Source: an uncultured Coriobacteriaceae bacterium
Lineage (GTDB): Bacteria; Actinomycetota; Coriobacteriia; Coriobacteriales; Coriobacteriaceae
Direction: 5' to 3'
DNA: 64,000 nucleotides
Assembly: GCA_944322305.1 (NCBI GenBank)
Contig: CALUOP010000001.1
Coordinates: 1-64,000, forward strand
Shown piece by piece: positions 37,642 through 46,957 of this stretch (within the stretch, counting starts at the first letter, position 1; each line of letters starts with the position of its first letter). The position numbers and the translations under genes were made by a program. The notes under the pieces were generated by a model, which saw only the letters and a program-made list of their open reading frames with translations, had not been told where the DNA came from and did not search any database.

Positions 37642-38802
37642 CTAGCCCAGGATCGGGATGATGTTCTCCTGGTACCAGGTGATAAGCTCGTTGGTGACGT
37701 CGGTCCACTTGTCGTAGTCGATGGACTGAACCTGGTCGCCGTACTGCTCATCGGGAAGGCGCAGGGCCTTCACGTCGTCGGGCAGCACCACCGAGTCGCG
37801 GATGGGGGTGGCGTAGCCGCGGGCGAGGTTGATCTGGCCCTCGTCGGAGAGGATGTACTCGCGGGCCAGGCAGGCGGCCGCCGGATGCGGCGCGTTGCTG
37901 TTGATGATGGTGCAGTAGCCCGACTGCACCGAGCCGTCCTGCGGAATGCTCACCGTGAAGGAGGCGCTCGGGTTGCTCTCGAGGATCTGGGCGCGATAGT
38001 TCAGCGAGTTGTAGTCCCAGTTCAGACCCACGGCAACCTCGCCGCTCTCCAGACGAGCCACCGACACGTCGGCCACGTCCAGACGATCATCCTCGGCGAG
38101 CTTCTGGATGAAGTCGTACGCCGGCTGCATGTCGTCAAGGCTGCCGCCCATGGCGTAGGCGATGGCGAGGACGGCGTGCTGGGCTGCAGCCGCGGCGGTG
38201 ATGTCGCCGATGGAGACCTTGTAGTCGCCGTCGAGCAGCTCCTCGATGGTGGTGGGGGCGTTGGGCACCTGGTCGTCGTTGGAGATGATCGACATCGTGC
38301 CGTAGTAGCCCACGACCCAGTCGCCGTCGTCGTCCTTGGCCCAGTCGGGGATCTCGTCCCAGTAGCTGGTCTTGTACTTGAGGGTCACGCCCTCCTCCTC
38401 GGCCGTGGGGCCCCACTGCTGGCCCACGTCGCCGATGTCCTTGGTGCCGTCGGCGCCCTCCTCCTTGAACATGGCGATCTCCTCGGCGGAGGACATGTCC
38501 TGGTCGGCGTGCTCGAGGCCGTACTCGGTGTTGAGGTCCTCCCAGGTTTGCACCCAGTTGGCCCAGGTGTCGGGCATGCCCACGGAGTTGACCGTGCCCT
38601 CCTCCTTTGCCTGGGCGATTAGGTCGTCAAGCGACATGCTGTTGTAGTCGACGGCCTCCGCGGTGGCAGCGGATCCGTCGTCGCAGCCGGTCAGTCCGAG
38701 ACCCGCCACGCAGGCCAGGCCGGCCATGCCGCCCAGCATGCCGAAGAACGAACGACGGGACATCTGGGGCCCGGCGGCCGGGCGAACCATGTTCTTGCTC
38801 AC
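37642..38802 (-). CDS. ABC transporter substrate-binding lipoprotein (PotD-like)
   Basis: 386-aa extracytoplasmic solute receptor. A Tat-like SRRSFFG motif (about 15-21) leads a hydrophobic segment ending in lipobox LTGC (Cys40), so it is probably exported folded and lipid-anchored. The mature part resembles spermidine/putrescine-type binding proteins (acidic, with YYGTMSIISND and VGLNWDYNSL blocks). The GTG at 38802 is chosen because GAAGGGAG lies 5 bp upstream; an ATG four codons later is possible. It is the first gene of the importer-PHP operon. Confidence 0.85.
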   Translation of the reverse strand: MSKNMVRPAAGPQMSRRSFFGMLGGMAGLACVAGLGLTGCDDGSAATAEAVDYNSMSLDDLIAQAKEEGTVNSVGMPDTWANWVQTWEDLNTEYGLEHADQDMSSAEEIAMFKEEGADGTKDIGDVGQQWGPTAEEEGVTLKYKTSYWDEIPDWAKDDDGDWVVGYYGTMSIISNDDQVPNAPTTIEELLDGDYKVSIGDITAAAAAQHAVLAIAYAMGGSLDDMQPAYDFIQKLAEDDRLDVADVSVARLESGEVAVGLNWDYNSLNYRAQILESNPSASFTVSIPQDGSVQSGYCTIINSNAPHPAAACLAREYILSDEGQINLARGYATPIRDSVVLPDDVKALRLPDEQYGDQVQSIDYDKWTDVTNELITWYQENIIPILG

Positions 38803-39188
38803 ACATACTCCCTTCAGCAATGGTGGTGCGCGCCGCGGCCCGGCTTGCAAGCCGGTGGGAACCTTGGCTCCAGCCGCTCCTTGCGCGCCCGGCCACTATA
38901 CAAAACGCCGCAGGGGTGCCCGTGCGCCCGTACCCGTCCTTTGCAGAAGCGTTAAGATCACGCGCCGTTTCCTTACACGGTCGCGCTTTCCCATATCGGC
39001 GTCTTACGCCGCGCTTACCCGCTGCTGACGCGCCTGCGGCGCGGGCGGGCAGGCGCCACATATGCCGAGATTCAGTGCCCGCGCAAGCGGCCCGCGCCCG
39101 CGAGCGGCCCCTTGCGGTACTATTAAGCAGGTTGTTCGCAGGGACGGGAAAGCGCGCCTGAGCAGCGCGCTCAAGGGAGAGGAAGCCC
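38803..39188. other. Divergent intergenic region (importer / glutamine synthetase)
   Basis: 386 bp between the lipoprotein gene (minus) and glnN (plus). A -10-like TACTAT (39118-39123) lies 65 bp upstream of glnN without a good -35. No riboswitch or repeat was recognised. Confidence 0.5.
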
Positions 39189-41297
39189 ATGCCCAAGAAG
39201 GTTTCGTCACACAAGTACGGCAGCCTCGTGTTCAACGACGCGGTGATGCAGGAGCGCCTGCCCAAGCCCACCTACAAAGAGCTCAAGCGCGTGATCGACG
39301 ACAACGTGCCGCTCGACATCGACGTGGCCAACGAGGTGGCCCACGCCATGAAGGAATGGGCCGTCGAGCACGGCGCCACCCACTACACCCACTGGTTCCA
39401 GCCGCTGAACGGCATCACGTCCGAGAAGCACGACGCCTTCCTCACCCCCAAGGCCGACGGCACGGCGCTGCTCGCCTTCTCGGGCAAGGAGCTCGTCCAG
39501 GGCGAGCCCGACGCCTCCTCCTTCCCCAACGGCGGGCTGCGCGCCACCTTCGAGGCCCGCGGCTACACCGCCTGGGACCCCACCAGCCCCGCCTTCATCA
39601 AGGACGAGGTCCTCTGCATCCCCACCGCCTTCTGCTCCTACACCGGCGAGGCGCTCGACAAGAAGACGCCGCTTCTGCGCTCCATGGCCGCCGTCGACAA
39701 GCAGGCCAAGCGCGTCCTGGCGCTTTTCGGCAAGCACCCGCGCCGGGTGGTGCCCAGCGTGGGTAACGAGCAGGAGTACTTCCTCATCAAGGAAGAGGAC
39801 TACGCCAAGCGCATGGACCTCGTCATCACCGGCCGCACGCTGTTCGGCGCCGCGCCGGCCAAGGGCCAGGAGCTCGAGGAGCACTACTTCGGCGCCATCC
39901 GCCCCACGGTCAACGAGTTCATGAAGGAGCTCGACGACGAGCTGTGGAAGCTGGGCATCCCAGCCAAGACCAAGCACAACGAGGTGGCCCCCTGCCAGCA
40001 CGAGCTCGCCCCCATCTTCGAGAAGGCCAACGTGGCCATCGACCACAACCTGCTCACGATGGAGCTCATGAAGCTCATCGCGAGCCACCACGGCCTCACC
40101 TGCCTGCAGCACGAGAAGCCCTTCGAGTACATCAACGGCTCGGGCAAGCACGATAACTGGTCGCTCTCCGCTGACGGCGAGAACCTCCTCGACCCCGGCG
40201 ACACCCCCGAGGAGAACCTGCGCTTCCTCATCGTGCTCACCTGCATCATCGCCGCGGTTGACCGCCACCAGGACATCCTGCGCGCCATCTGCGCCACCTG
40301 CGGCAACGACCACCGCCTGGGCGGCCACGAGGCTCCGCCGGCCATCATCTCCATCTTCTTGGGCGACGACTTGGGCGGCATCGTAGACGCCATCATCAAC
40401 GGCAAGCCCTACCAGAGCCACCAGCGCGAGACCATGGACCTGGGCGTGCCGGCGCTGCCCGACTTCCTGAAGGACACCACCGACCGCAACCGCACCTCGC
40501 CCTTCGCCTTCACGGGCAACAAGTTCGAGTTCCGCATGTGCGGCTCCAACCAGAACCTCTCGGACGCCAACAAGGTGCTCGACACCATCGTGGCCGAGAT
40601 GTTCGACGAGTGCTACCACGCGCTGAAAGACGTGGCCGCCGGCGGCGACCGCCACGCGTTCAAAGACGCAGCGATGGCCTGGATCAAGCAGACCCTCACC
40701 GCGCACCAGCGCATCATCTTCAACGGCGACGGCTACGCCTTCGAGTGGGAGGCCGAGGCCGAGCGCCGCGGGCTGGTGAACTGCAAGAACACCCCCGAGG
40801 CCGTGTGCCGCGCCTACGAGAACCCCGCAAACGTGGAGGTATTCGAGCGCTACGGCGTGCTCTCCCCCACCGAGTGGGCCAGCCGCTACGAGGTCAAGCT
40901 CGAGCAGTACGCCAAGCTCATCAACATCGAGGCCAACACCATGGTCTACATGGCGCGCCACATGTACCTGCCGGCGCTCATGCGCTACGCGCGCGACATC
41001 ATGCGCACCGCCCTCAACAGCAAAGAGCTCCTGGGCGAGGCGTCGAACGCCGAGCTCAAGCTGGCGAGACGCATCAACGACGGCATCAGCCGGATCTCCG
41101 ATGCCACCGACGCGCTGGAGGAGCTGAACGCGCGCGTCCGCGCCACCGCCGACATGAAGGAGCGCGCCAACGCCTGCGCGGACGAGGTCATCCCCGCCAT
41201 GGAGGCCCTGCGCGCACCGGTGGACGAGATGGAGGCCCTCTGCGGCCGCGACTACTGGCCCGTCCCCAGCTACAACAAGATGCTCTACTACGTGTAA
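39189..41297 (+). CDS. glnN: Glutamine synthetase, type III
   Basis: 702-aa GSIII, normal length for this class, which forms dodecamers and makes glutamine from glutamate and ammonia. Visible blocks are the ligand segment [32 protein letters not shown], the [11 protein letters not shown] helix, [17 protein letters not shown] and the [16 protein letters not shown] substrate loop. AAGGGAGAGGAA precedes the ATG. GSIII lacks the adenylylation site of GSI. Monocistronic with its own terminator. Confidence 0.97.
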   Translation: MPKKVSSHKYGSLVFNDAVMQERLPKPTYKELKRVIDDNVPLDIDVANEVAHAMKEWAVEHGATHYTHWFQPLNGITSEKHDAFLTPKADGTALLAFSGKELVQGEPDASSFPNGGLRATFEARGYTAWDPTSPAFIKDEVLCIPTAFCSYTGEALDKKTPLLRSMAAVDKQAKRVLALFGKHPRRVVPSVGNEQEYFLIKEEDYAKRMDLVITGRTLFGAAPAKGQELEEHYFGAIRPTVNEFMKELDDELWKLGIPAKTKHNEVAPCQHELAPIFEKANVAIDHNLLTMELMKLIASHHGLTCLQHEKPFEYINGSGKHDNWSLSADGENLLDPGDTPEENLRFLIVLTCIIAAVDRHQDILRAICATCGNDHRLGGHEAPPAIISIFLGDDLGGIVDAIINGKPYQSHQRETMDLGVPALPDFLKDTTDRNRTSPFAFTGNKFEFRMCGSNQNLSDANKVLDTIVAEMFDECYHALKDVAAGGDRHAFKDAAMAWIKQTLTAHQRIIFNGDGYAFEWEAEAERRGLVNCKNTPEAVCRAYENPANVEVFERYGVLSPTEWASRYEVKLEQYAKLINIEANTMVYMARHMYLPALMRYARDIMRTALNSKELLGEASNAELKLARRINDGISRISDATDALEELNARVRATADMKERANACADEVIPAMEALRAPVDEMEALCGRDYWPVPSYNKMLYYV

Positions 41298-41309
41298 CAG
41301 ATAAGCGAG

Positions 41310-41338
41310 AAGGGCTCCGGAAACGGGGCCCTTTCCTT
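41310..41338 (+). terminator. Intrinsic terminator after glnN
   Basis: Stem GGGCTCCG/CGGGGCCC around a GAAA loop, followed by TTTCCTTT, 15 bp past the stop. Confidence 0.8.
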
Positions 41339-41419
41339 TGCTTTGCGCGCCGCAGGAGGGCCCGGTCAACGCTGTTCGCCACAATCAGACCGTGCACCGT
41401 CGACTCATAAGGAGCATGC

Positions 41420-42268
41420 ATGCTGCAGGTTGTCATCTCACCGGCCAAGAAGATGCGCGTGGCGCGCGACGCCTTCGAGCCCACGGGCATCCCGCCGTTT
41501 CCTGAGAAGACGGGGGCGCTTCTTGCCCGGCTGCACGGAATGGGGCGCGCCGAGCTCCAGGCGCTGTGGAGGACGAGCGACAAGCTCACCGACGCCGCCT
41601 GCGACACGCTCCGGGCGCTTGAGGCGGTGCCGCAGGCGCCCGGCGACCTTGCCGCGCCGCGCTTTGCCGCCACCTGTGCGCCGGCGGTCTTCGCCTACGA
41701 GGGCATCCAGTACCAGAGCATGGCGCCCGGCGTGATGGACGCGCCGGCGCTCGCATGGCTGCATGAGCATCTGTGGATCCTCTCGGGCTTTTACGGCTGC
41801 GCACGCCCCTTTGACGCCGTGGCGCCCTACCGGCTCGAGATGGGCGCCAAGCTCGCCATGCCCGCAGACGAGAAGAGCGGGCGCGAAGCTGCGCGCGACC
41901 TCTACGCGTTTTGGGGCGCCGACCTGGCACGCGCGGTTGCCGGCGTCGCAGACGGCGGCACCTCCCCTTGCACCGTCGTCAACCTGGCCAGCGTCGAGTA
42001 CTCCAAGGCGGTGCTCCCCCACCTGCCGGCAGGCGCCCGCAGCGTCACCTGCGTCTTCGGCGAGGTCCTGCGCGCGGGCAAGCCGGTGCAGCGCGCCACG
42101 GCCAGCAAGATCGCCCGGGGCAGCATGGTGCGCTGGATGGCCGAGAACCGCGTTGAGGATGCGCGGGGACTTGAGCGCTTCGAGGTGGGCTACGCCTTCG
42201 CGCCCGAGCTTTCGCAGACGACCCAAGATCCCGCCGACCCGGCAACGCTCGTCTTCATGCGCCGGTAA
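41420..42268 (+). CDS. yaaA: YaaA family peroxide-stress / DNA-binding protein
   Basis: 282-aa member of the UPF0246 (DUF328) family. LQVVISPAKKM at the N-terminus, FAYEGIQYQSM, LSGFYG and the YSKAVLP/VFGEVLR segments are the family blocks; the length is slightly above that of E. coli YaaA, which lowers free iron and limits oxidative DNA damage. It is followed 100 bp later by the LUD gene on the same strand. Confidence 0.92.
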   Translation: MLQVVISPAKKMRVARDAFEPTGIPPFPEKTGALLARLHGMGRAELQALWRTSDKLTDAACDTLRALEAVPQAPGDLAAPRFAATCAPAVFAYEGIQYQSMAPGVMDAPALAWLHEHLWILSGFYGCARPFDAVAPYRLEMGAKLAMPADEKSGREAARDLYAFWGADLARAVAGVADGGTSPCTVVNLASVEYSKAVLPHLPAGARSVTCVFGEVLRAGKPVQRATASKIARGSMVRWMAENRVEDARGLERFEVGYAFAPELSQTTQDPADPATLVFMRR

Positions 42269-42368
42269 CACGCGCCGACGAACGGACCGCCTGCGGCGCG
42301 CGCCGTGGCACAATGAGAGAAGGGCCCGGGCGGAACGCCGGCCCGCCCGCCATGAGAAAGGGGATTCC

Positions 42369-43007
42369 ATGCACGCCGCACGCCAAGACGCCTTCGCCAA
42401 AACCGCCGCAACCCTCATCAAGAACCTCGAGAAGCGCAACATCGAGGGCTACTACTGCCCCACCAGCGCCGACGCCGTCGAGCTGGTGCGCACGCTCGTG
42501 CCCGAAGGGGCCTCGGTCACCTGGGGCGGCTCGGAGACGCTCGCCGAGACCGGCGTGAAGGCGCTTCTCACCTCGGGCCCCTACCGCGTCATCGACCGCT
42601 CCCGCGCCACCACGCCCGAGGAGCAGCGCGCGGTGTGGCGCGAGCGCACCTGCGCCGACTTCCACTTCATGAGCGCCAACGCCCTCACCGTCTCCGGCGA
42701 GATCGTCAACATCGACGGCAACGCCGACCGCCTCTCGCTTCTGCTGCACGGCCCCGAGCACGTGATCATGCTCGTGGGCGCCAACAAGATCGTGACGGAC
42801 GTGGACGCCGGCATCAAGCGCACGCGCACCCACGCCTGCCCGCCCAACGCCAGCCGCCTGCACACCAACACCCCCTGCGAGCTCACCGGCGTGTGCCGCG
42901 AGTGCCACGCGCCCCAGTGCATGTGCTGCCAGGTGGTTGTCACGCGCCACAGCCGCCACACCGGCCGCATCAAGGTCGTGCTCATCGGCGAGGATCTGGG
43001 CTTTTAG
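42369..43007 (+). CDS. LUD-domain protein (lactate-utilisation family)
   Basis: 212-aa stand-alone LUD (DUF162) protein. The fold motifs are VTWGGSETLAETG, SANALTVSGEIVNIDG and VGANKIVTDVDAGIKR. A C-terminal cysteine cluster (THACPPNASR, TPCELTGVCRECH, CMCC) could bind a metal or Fe-S cluster. Partners LutA/LutB are absent, so lactate oxidation is not supported by context. ATG at 42369 follows AAAGGGG; the frame open upstream overlaps yaaA. Confidence 0.85.
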   Translation: MHAARQDAFAKTAATLIKNLEKRNIEGYYCPTSADAVELVRTLVPEGASVTWGGSETLAETGVKALLTSGPYRVIDRSRATTPEEQRAVWRERTCADFHFMSANALTVSGEIVNIDGNADRLSLLLHGPEHVIMLVGANKIVTDVDAGIKRTRTHACPPNASRLHTNTPCELTGVCRECHAPQCMCCQVVVTRHSRHTGRIKVVLIGEDLGF

Positions 43008-43046
43008 CGGTCTCGCGCCAGACAGCGCCTTCTTTTCTCGTGCACG

Positions 43047-43078
43047 CAAAGCCCCTGCAGGCGCAGGGGCTTTTTTCG
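43047..43078. terminator. Intrinsic terminator after LUD gene
   Basis: A perfect stem (43049-43058 with 43063-43072) around a 4-nt loop is followed on the plus strand by TTTTTTCG. On the minus strand it may also stop nfo transcripts, with a shorter T run. Confidence 0.9.
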
Positions 43079-43092
43079 TTGCAGGCGCCGCC

Positions 43093-43962
43093 TTACGCCT
43101 CCGCCAGCTCGCGCAGCAGCTTGATCTCGCGCGCGTAGCCGTCGAGCTCGTTGGGCGTTTCCAAGATGAACGGCAACCCGCTCAGGGCCGGGTGACGCAC
43201 GATGCGAGAAAAGACCTTCAGGCCGCCGCCCAGCTCCTCGCTGCCCAGGTAGCCTGCGCCGATGACCTCGTGGCGGTCCTTGTGCGCGCCGCGCGGGTTC
43301 TTGGAGTCGTTCAGGTGCACGGCGCGCAGGCGCCCCAGCCCCACCGCGCGGTCGAACTCGCCCAGCACGCCGTCGAGATCCGCCACCACGTCGTAGCCGC
43401 CGTCGTGCACGTGGCAGGTGTCCAGGCACACGCCCAGCTTGTCGGCGAGCTCGGGGCGCTTCTCGCCCACCCGCGCGATGACCTCGGCGATCTCCTCGAA
43501 GCTGCGACCCATCTCGGTGCCCTTGCCGGCCATGGTCTCGAGCAACACGCAGGTGCGCTGCTCGGGCCACATCACCTGCAGCAGCGTCTCGACGATAAGC
43601 TCGACGCCGCGTTCGGCGCCTTGCCCCACGTGGCAGCCGGGATGGAAGTTGTAGTACTGGCCGGGCAACGCCTCCAGGCGCTCCAGATCCTCACGCATGG
43701 CTTCGAGCGCGAAGGCGCGGGCGCTCTCCTTGGCCGAGCAGGGGTTGTAGGTGTAAGGGGCGTGCGCCACGAGCGGGCCGAAGCTGTTCTCGGCCATGAT
43801 GCGGCGCAAGCCGTCCACGTCTGAGCGGTCCAGGGCGCGCGCGTTGCCGCCGCGCGGGTTGCGGGTGAAGAAGGCGAAGGTGTTGGCGCCGATGGAGCAG
43901 GCGGTCTCGCCCATGGCGGTGTAGCCTTTCGCCGTTGAGAGGTGGCAGCCGATGGTAAGCAT
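43093..43962 (-). CDS. nfo: Endonuclease IV (AP endonuclease)
   Basis: 289-aa zinc TIM-barrel enzyme cutting at abasic sites. Visible zinc-ligand blocks are IGCHLSTAKGY, NFHPGCHVGQ, LLETMAGKGTEMG, GVCLDTCHVHDGGYD, HLNDSKNPRGAHKDRHE and FILETPNE. The ATG at 43962 has AAGGAG 5 bp upstream. It lies 37 bp downstream of the TetR gene on the same strand, so probably in one transcript. Confidence 0.97.
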   Translation of the reverse strand: MLTIGCHLSTAKGYTAMGETACSIGANTFAFFTRNPRGGNARALDRSDVDGLRRIMAENSFGPLVAHAPYTYNPCSAKESARAFALEAMREDLERLEALPGQYYNFHPGCHVGQGAERGVELIVETLLQVMWPEQRTCVLLETMAGKGTEMGRSFEEIAEVIARVGEKRPELADKLGVCLDTCHVHDGGYDVVADLDGVLGEFDRAVGLGRLRAVHLNDSKNPRGAHKDRHEVIGAGYLGSEELGGGLKVFSRIVRHPALSGLPFILETPNELDGYAREIKLLRELAEA

Positions 43963-43999
43963 GGAAACTCCTTGTCGGTCAGGTGCCGCGGACGGGGTT

Positions 44000-44572
44000 C
44001 TACCCGTCCGCGCGGATGAGCCCGGTGATGGCCAAGGCGGCCTGCGCGATGGCGTCCACCGCCGCCTGCTCGGCCGGCGACGCGCCGACCTGCGCCTCGC
44101 TGTCGCGGGCCCGCGCGGCTCGGTAGGCGTAGTAGCCGCCCTGGATCTCGAAGGTGAACAGCGCCGAGACGCGCGGGTCGGTCTCGACCTGGGGGAACTG
44201 CTCAGCCACGCGCAGGCGCATGGCATGCTCGACGCTTTGCGCGAGCACGCCGGCCTGCTCGCCCGAGAACAGCACGTCAACCACGTCGGCGTGCGTGCGG
44301 AACGCCTCGAAGAGCTGGCGGGTCACCCGGTCGGGCGCGGCGAGGTAGGCCTCCGGCTCGGCGATGGCGCCCACGATCTCGGCGATCGCCTCGCGCTGCA
44401 GCGCGTCGGACAGGTCGTATACGCTGCGGTAATGCAGGTAGAAGGTGGCCTTGCCCACCTCGGCACGCTCCACGAGCTCGCGCACCGTGATGCGCTCCAG
44501 GCTCTTCTCGGCGCGCAGGGCCAGAAACGCCTGCTTGATGCTCGCCCGGGTCTTGCGCTCCCTGAGGTCCAT
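44000..44572 (-). CDS. TetR family transcriptional regulator
   Basis: 190-aa regulator. The N-terminal helix-turn-helix RKTRASIKQAFLALRAEKSLERITVRELVERAEVGKATFYLHY pattern (residues 6-48) is typical, followed by a helical ligand and dimer domain (about 60-180). The ATG at 44572 follows AGGGAG. Two GTCCA-N4-TGGAC palindromes upstream (44602, 44672) are probable operators, suggesting autoregulation and possibly control of the divergent glgB. It is co-oriented with nfo. Confidence 0.9.
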   Translation of the reverse strand: MDLRERKTRASIKQAFLALRAEKSLERITVRELVERAEVGKATFYLHYRSVYDLSDALQREAIAEIVGAIAEPEAYLAAPDRVTRQLFEAFRTHADVVDVLFSGEQAGVLAQSVEHAMRLRVAEQFPQVETDPRVSALFTFEIQGGYYAYRAARARDSEAQVGASPAEQAAVDAIAQAALAITGLIRADG

Positions 44573-44601
44573 CGCCGCTCCCTGGTCGATTTTGTCCGTC
44601 T

Positions 44602-44615
44602 GTCCAATAATGGAC
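44602..44615. promoter_or_regulatory. Putative TetR operator 1
   Basis: GTCCAATAATGGAC, a palindrome with half-sites GTCCA/TGGAC, 30 bp upstream of the regulator start. It is exactly 70 bp from a second copy. Confidence 0.65.
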
Positions 44616-44671
44616 GCCCGCTCCCGATGTGTCGCTAGGCAGCGTTCTGGCGTCTTGTTATGCTCATAGTA

Positions 44672-44685
44672 GTCCATTACTGGAC
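44672..44685. promoter_or_regulatory. Putative TetR operator 2
   Basis: GTCCATTACTGGAC has the same half-sites and spacing as operator 1. It overlaps a possible plus-strand promoter (TTGTTA at 44655-44660, 17-bp spacer, TACTGG) leading to glgB and the region where the regulator promoter should lie. Confidence 0.65.
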
Positions 44686-44755
44686 GGGTATCCATAACTT
44701 TACGGAAGCGGCGCGGACCGCAGAGGCACCGCGCGGCGCAGGCAGGAGATAAGCG

Positions 44756-46804
44756 ATGGATATGCAGGCGTTTTACCGCGGCGAGAGCTTCGACGCGCAC
44801 GAGTACTTCGGCGCCCACCTCGACAGCGCCCCTGGGCCGGACGGCACGCGCGGGGCAACCTTCCGCACCTTCGCGCCGGCCGCCGCGGGCGTGACGCTTC
44901 TGCTGGAGCGCGGCTGCGCGTGGAGCGACGGCATGTCCGACGCCGACGCGGGCGAGAAAAGCGCAGGCGCGTCCGACGCCGGCAGCGAAGCCGCAAGCGC
45001 CGGCCCCGCCCCGCGCGAGGTCCCCATGGCGCGCGCCTACGACGGCAACGTCTGGGAGGCGCGCGTGGACGACGTGCGCCCCGGCGACCCCTACGAGTTC
45101 CGCGTCCACCTGCCAGGCGGCGGCTACCAGGACCACGCCGACCCCTTCGCCTTCGGCTCCGACCTGCGCCCGCACCACCGCTCCATCGTGCGCGACCTCT
45201 CCTCGTGGCGCTTCGGCGACGCGGCGTGGATGGAGCAGCGCACCGCCTGCCTGGACAAGCCCCTCAACATCTACGAGCTGCACGCCGGCTCTTGGCGCAA
45301 GCCCCGCAACGACGAGGGCGAGGAGCGGCCCGACCTGTGGTACCGCTACGACGAGCTCGCCGAGCCGCTGATCGCCCACTGCAAGGAGGGCGGCTTCACC
45401 CACGTGGAGTTCCTGCCGCTCACCGAGCACCCGGCCGACGAGAGCTGGGGCTACCAACCCAGCGGGTTCTTCTCGCCCACCAGCCGCTGGGGCACGCCCG
45501 AGGAGCTCATGCAGCTGATTGACCGCCTGCACCAAGCCGGCATCGGCGCCATCCTCGACTTTGTGCCCGTGCACTTTGCCTGCGACGCCTGGGGCATGGC
45601 GCGCTACGACGGCACGGCGCTGTTCGAGTACCCCAACCAGGATGTTGGCCTGTCGGAGTGGGGCAGCATGAACTTCATGCACTCGCGCGGCGAGGTGCGC
45701 AGCCTTCTGCAGTCAGCCGCCAACCTGTGGCTTGGCACCTACCACTTCGACGGCCTGCGCATGGACGCCATCAGCCGCATCATCTACTGGCAGGGCGACG
45801 AGCGCCGCGGCGTGAACGGCAACGCCGTGAGCTTCATCCGCACCATGAACGAGGGGCTGCACCGCCTGAACCCCGGCTGCCTTTTGGCCGCCGAGGACTC
45901 CACCAACTACCCGGGCGTCACGCGGCCGGGCAGCCAGGGTGGGCTGGGCTTCGACTACAAGTGGGACATGGGCTGGATGCACGACACGCTCTCGCTGTTC
46001 CAGATGCCGCCCGACGAGCGGCGCGCCAACTACCACAAGCTCACGTTCTCGATGATGTACTACGCCAACGAGCACTACCTTCTGCCCTTCTCGCACGACG
46101 AGGTGGTGCACGGCAAGGCCACCGTCCTGCAGAAGATGAACGGCGGCTACGAGGGCAAGTTCCCCCAGGGGCGGGCGCTGTACCTGTACATGGCCGCCCA
46201 CCCGGGCAAGAAGCTCAACTTCATGGGCAGCGAGCTGGGGCAGCTGCGCGAGTGGGACGAGAAGCGCGAGCAGGACTGGCTGCTTTTGGGCTACCCGGTG
46301 CACGACGCGTTCTGGCGCTATATGCGCGCGCTCGGGCAGACCTACGTGGCGCACCCCGCCCTGTGGGAACGCGACTACCGCGAGGACGGCTTTGCCTGGC
46401 TCGACTGCCACGAGGAGCAGCGCCTGATCTACGCCTTCGAGCGGCGCGGGGGCGATGAGCGCCTGGCCTGCGTGCTGAACCTGGACAGCGTGGCGCAACA
46501 CTACCGCGTGGCGCTGCCGGGGCTTTCGGCCGAGAAGAGCGGCGCGGCTGGCGGCGGCGATGCGCGCACCGACGCGACGCAGGGCGAAACGCGGCGGGCC
46601 GCTAGCGCTGGCGGCGGACCTGCGGCGCCCGCAAGCGCCGCGGTGCGCAAGCCTGTGCGGCGCGCGGTGGGGACGCTGGTCTACACCGACTGGCAGCCGT
46701 TCGGCGGATCCACGCCCGAGGCCGACAACCCCTGCGTCCTTGAGGATGACAAGCTGGTGTGCCGCCTCGCGCCGTTCTCCGGCGTGCTGGTGAAGATCCC
46801 CTAG
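44756..46804 (+). CDS. glgB: 1,4-alpha-glucan (glycogen) branching enzyme
   Basis: 682-aa GH13 enzyme forming alpha-1,6 branches in glycogen. An N-terminal CBM48-like domain with YELHAGSWRKP, the SWGYQPSGFFSP block, DFVPVHF, the nucleophile segment DGLRMDAIS, acid/base AAEDSTNYPG and LPFSHDEVVHGK define it. Two Ala/Gly-rich low-complexity inserts (about 62-82 and 590-640) lie outside the catalytic barrel. No other glg genes are in the window. Confidence 0.94.
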   Translation: MDMQAFYRGESFDAHEYFGAHLDSAPGPDGTRGATFRTFAPAAAGVTLLLERGCAWSDGMSDADAGEKSAGASDAGSEAASAGPAPREVPMARAYDGNVWEARVDDVRPGDPYEFRVHLPGGGYQDHADPFAFGSDLRPHHRSIVRDLSSWRFGDAAWMEQRTACLDKPLNIYELHAGSWRKPRNDEGEERPDLWYRYDELAEPLIAHCKEGGFTHVEFLPLTEHPADESWGYQPSGFFSPTSRWGTPEELMQLIDRLHQAGIGAILDFVPVHFACDAWGMARYDGTALFEYPNQDVGLSEWGSMNFMHSRGEVRSLLQSAANLWLGTYHFDGLRMDAISRIIYWQGDERRGVNGNAVSFIRTMNEGLHRLNPGCLLAAEDSTNYPGVTRPGSQGGLGFDYKWDMGWMHDTLSLFQMPPDERRANYHKLTFSMMYYANEHYLLPFSHDEVVHGKATVLQKMNGGYEGKFPQGRALYLYMAAHPGKKLNFMGSELGQLREWDEKREQDWLLLGYPVHDAFWRYMRALGQTYVAHPALWERDYREDGFAWLDCHEEQRLIYAFERRGGDERLACVLNLDSVAQHYRVALPGLSAEKSGAAGGGDARTDATQGETRRAASAGGGPAAPASAAVRKPVRRAVGTLVYTDWQPFGGSTPEADNPCVLEDDKLVCRLAPFSGVLVKIP

Positions 46805-46817
46805 CACCTCTGCCGTT

Positions 46818-46884
46818 GTGCCATTGGGGACGGGTGCGGATGGCAGAACAGCGTTCTGCCATCCGCACCCGTCCCCAATGGCAC
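46818..46884. repeat. Perfect 32-bp-arm palindrome (REP-like)
   Basis: The left arm 46818-46849 and right arm 46853-46884 are exact inverse complements around the 3-nt loop AGC. The element begins 14 bp after the glgB stop and has no T run. The GGGGACGGGT core resembles extragenic palindromes mobilised by Y1 (REP-associated) transposases; no such transposase is in the window. It would make a very stable hairpin at the 3' end of glgB mRNA. Confidence 0.85.
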
Positions 46885-46957
46885 TCGCTCGCGCTAAGCT
46901 GGGTACAAAGCCATTCACCGCCGGGAACCGCCCGCGCGACCTATCTGGGGAGACATC

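Noticed and set aside
43986-44014. Hairpin around the TetR stop codon as a terminator
   Set aside because: It has a good stem but no T run, and nfo starts only 37 bp further, so read-through seems required.
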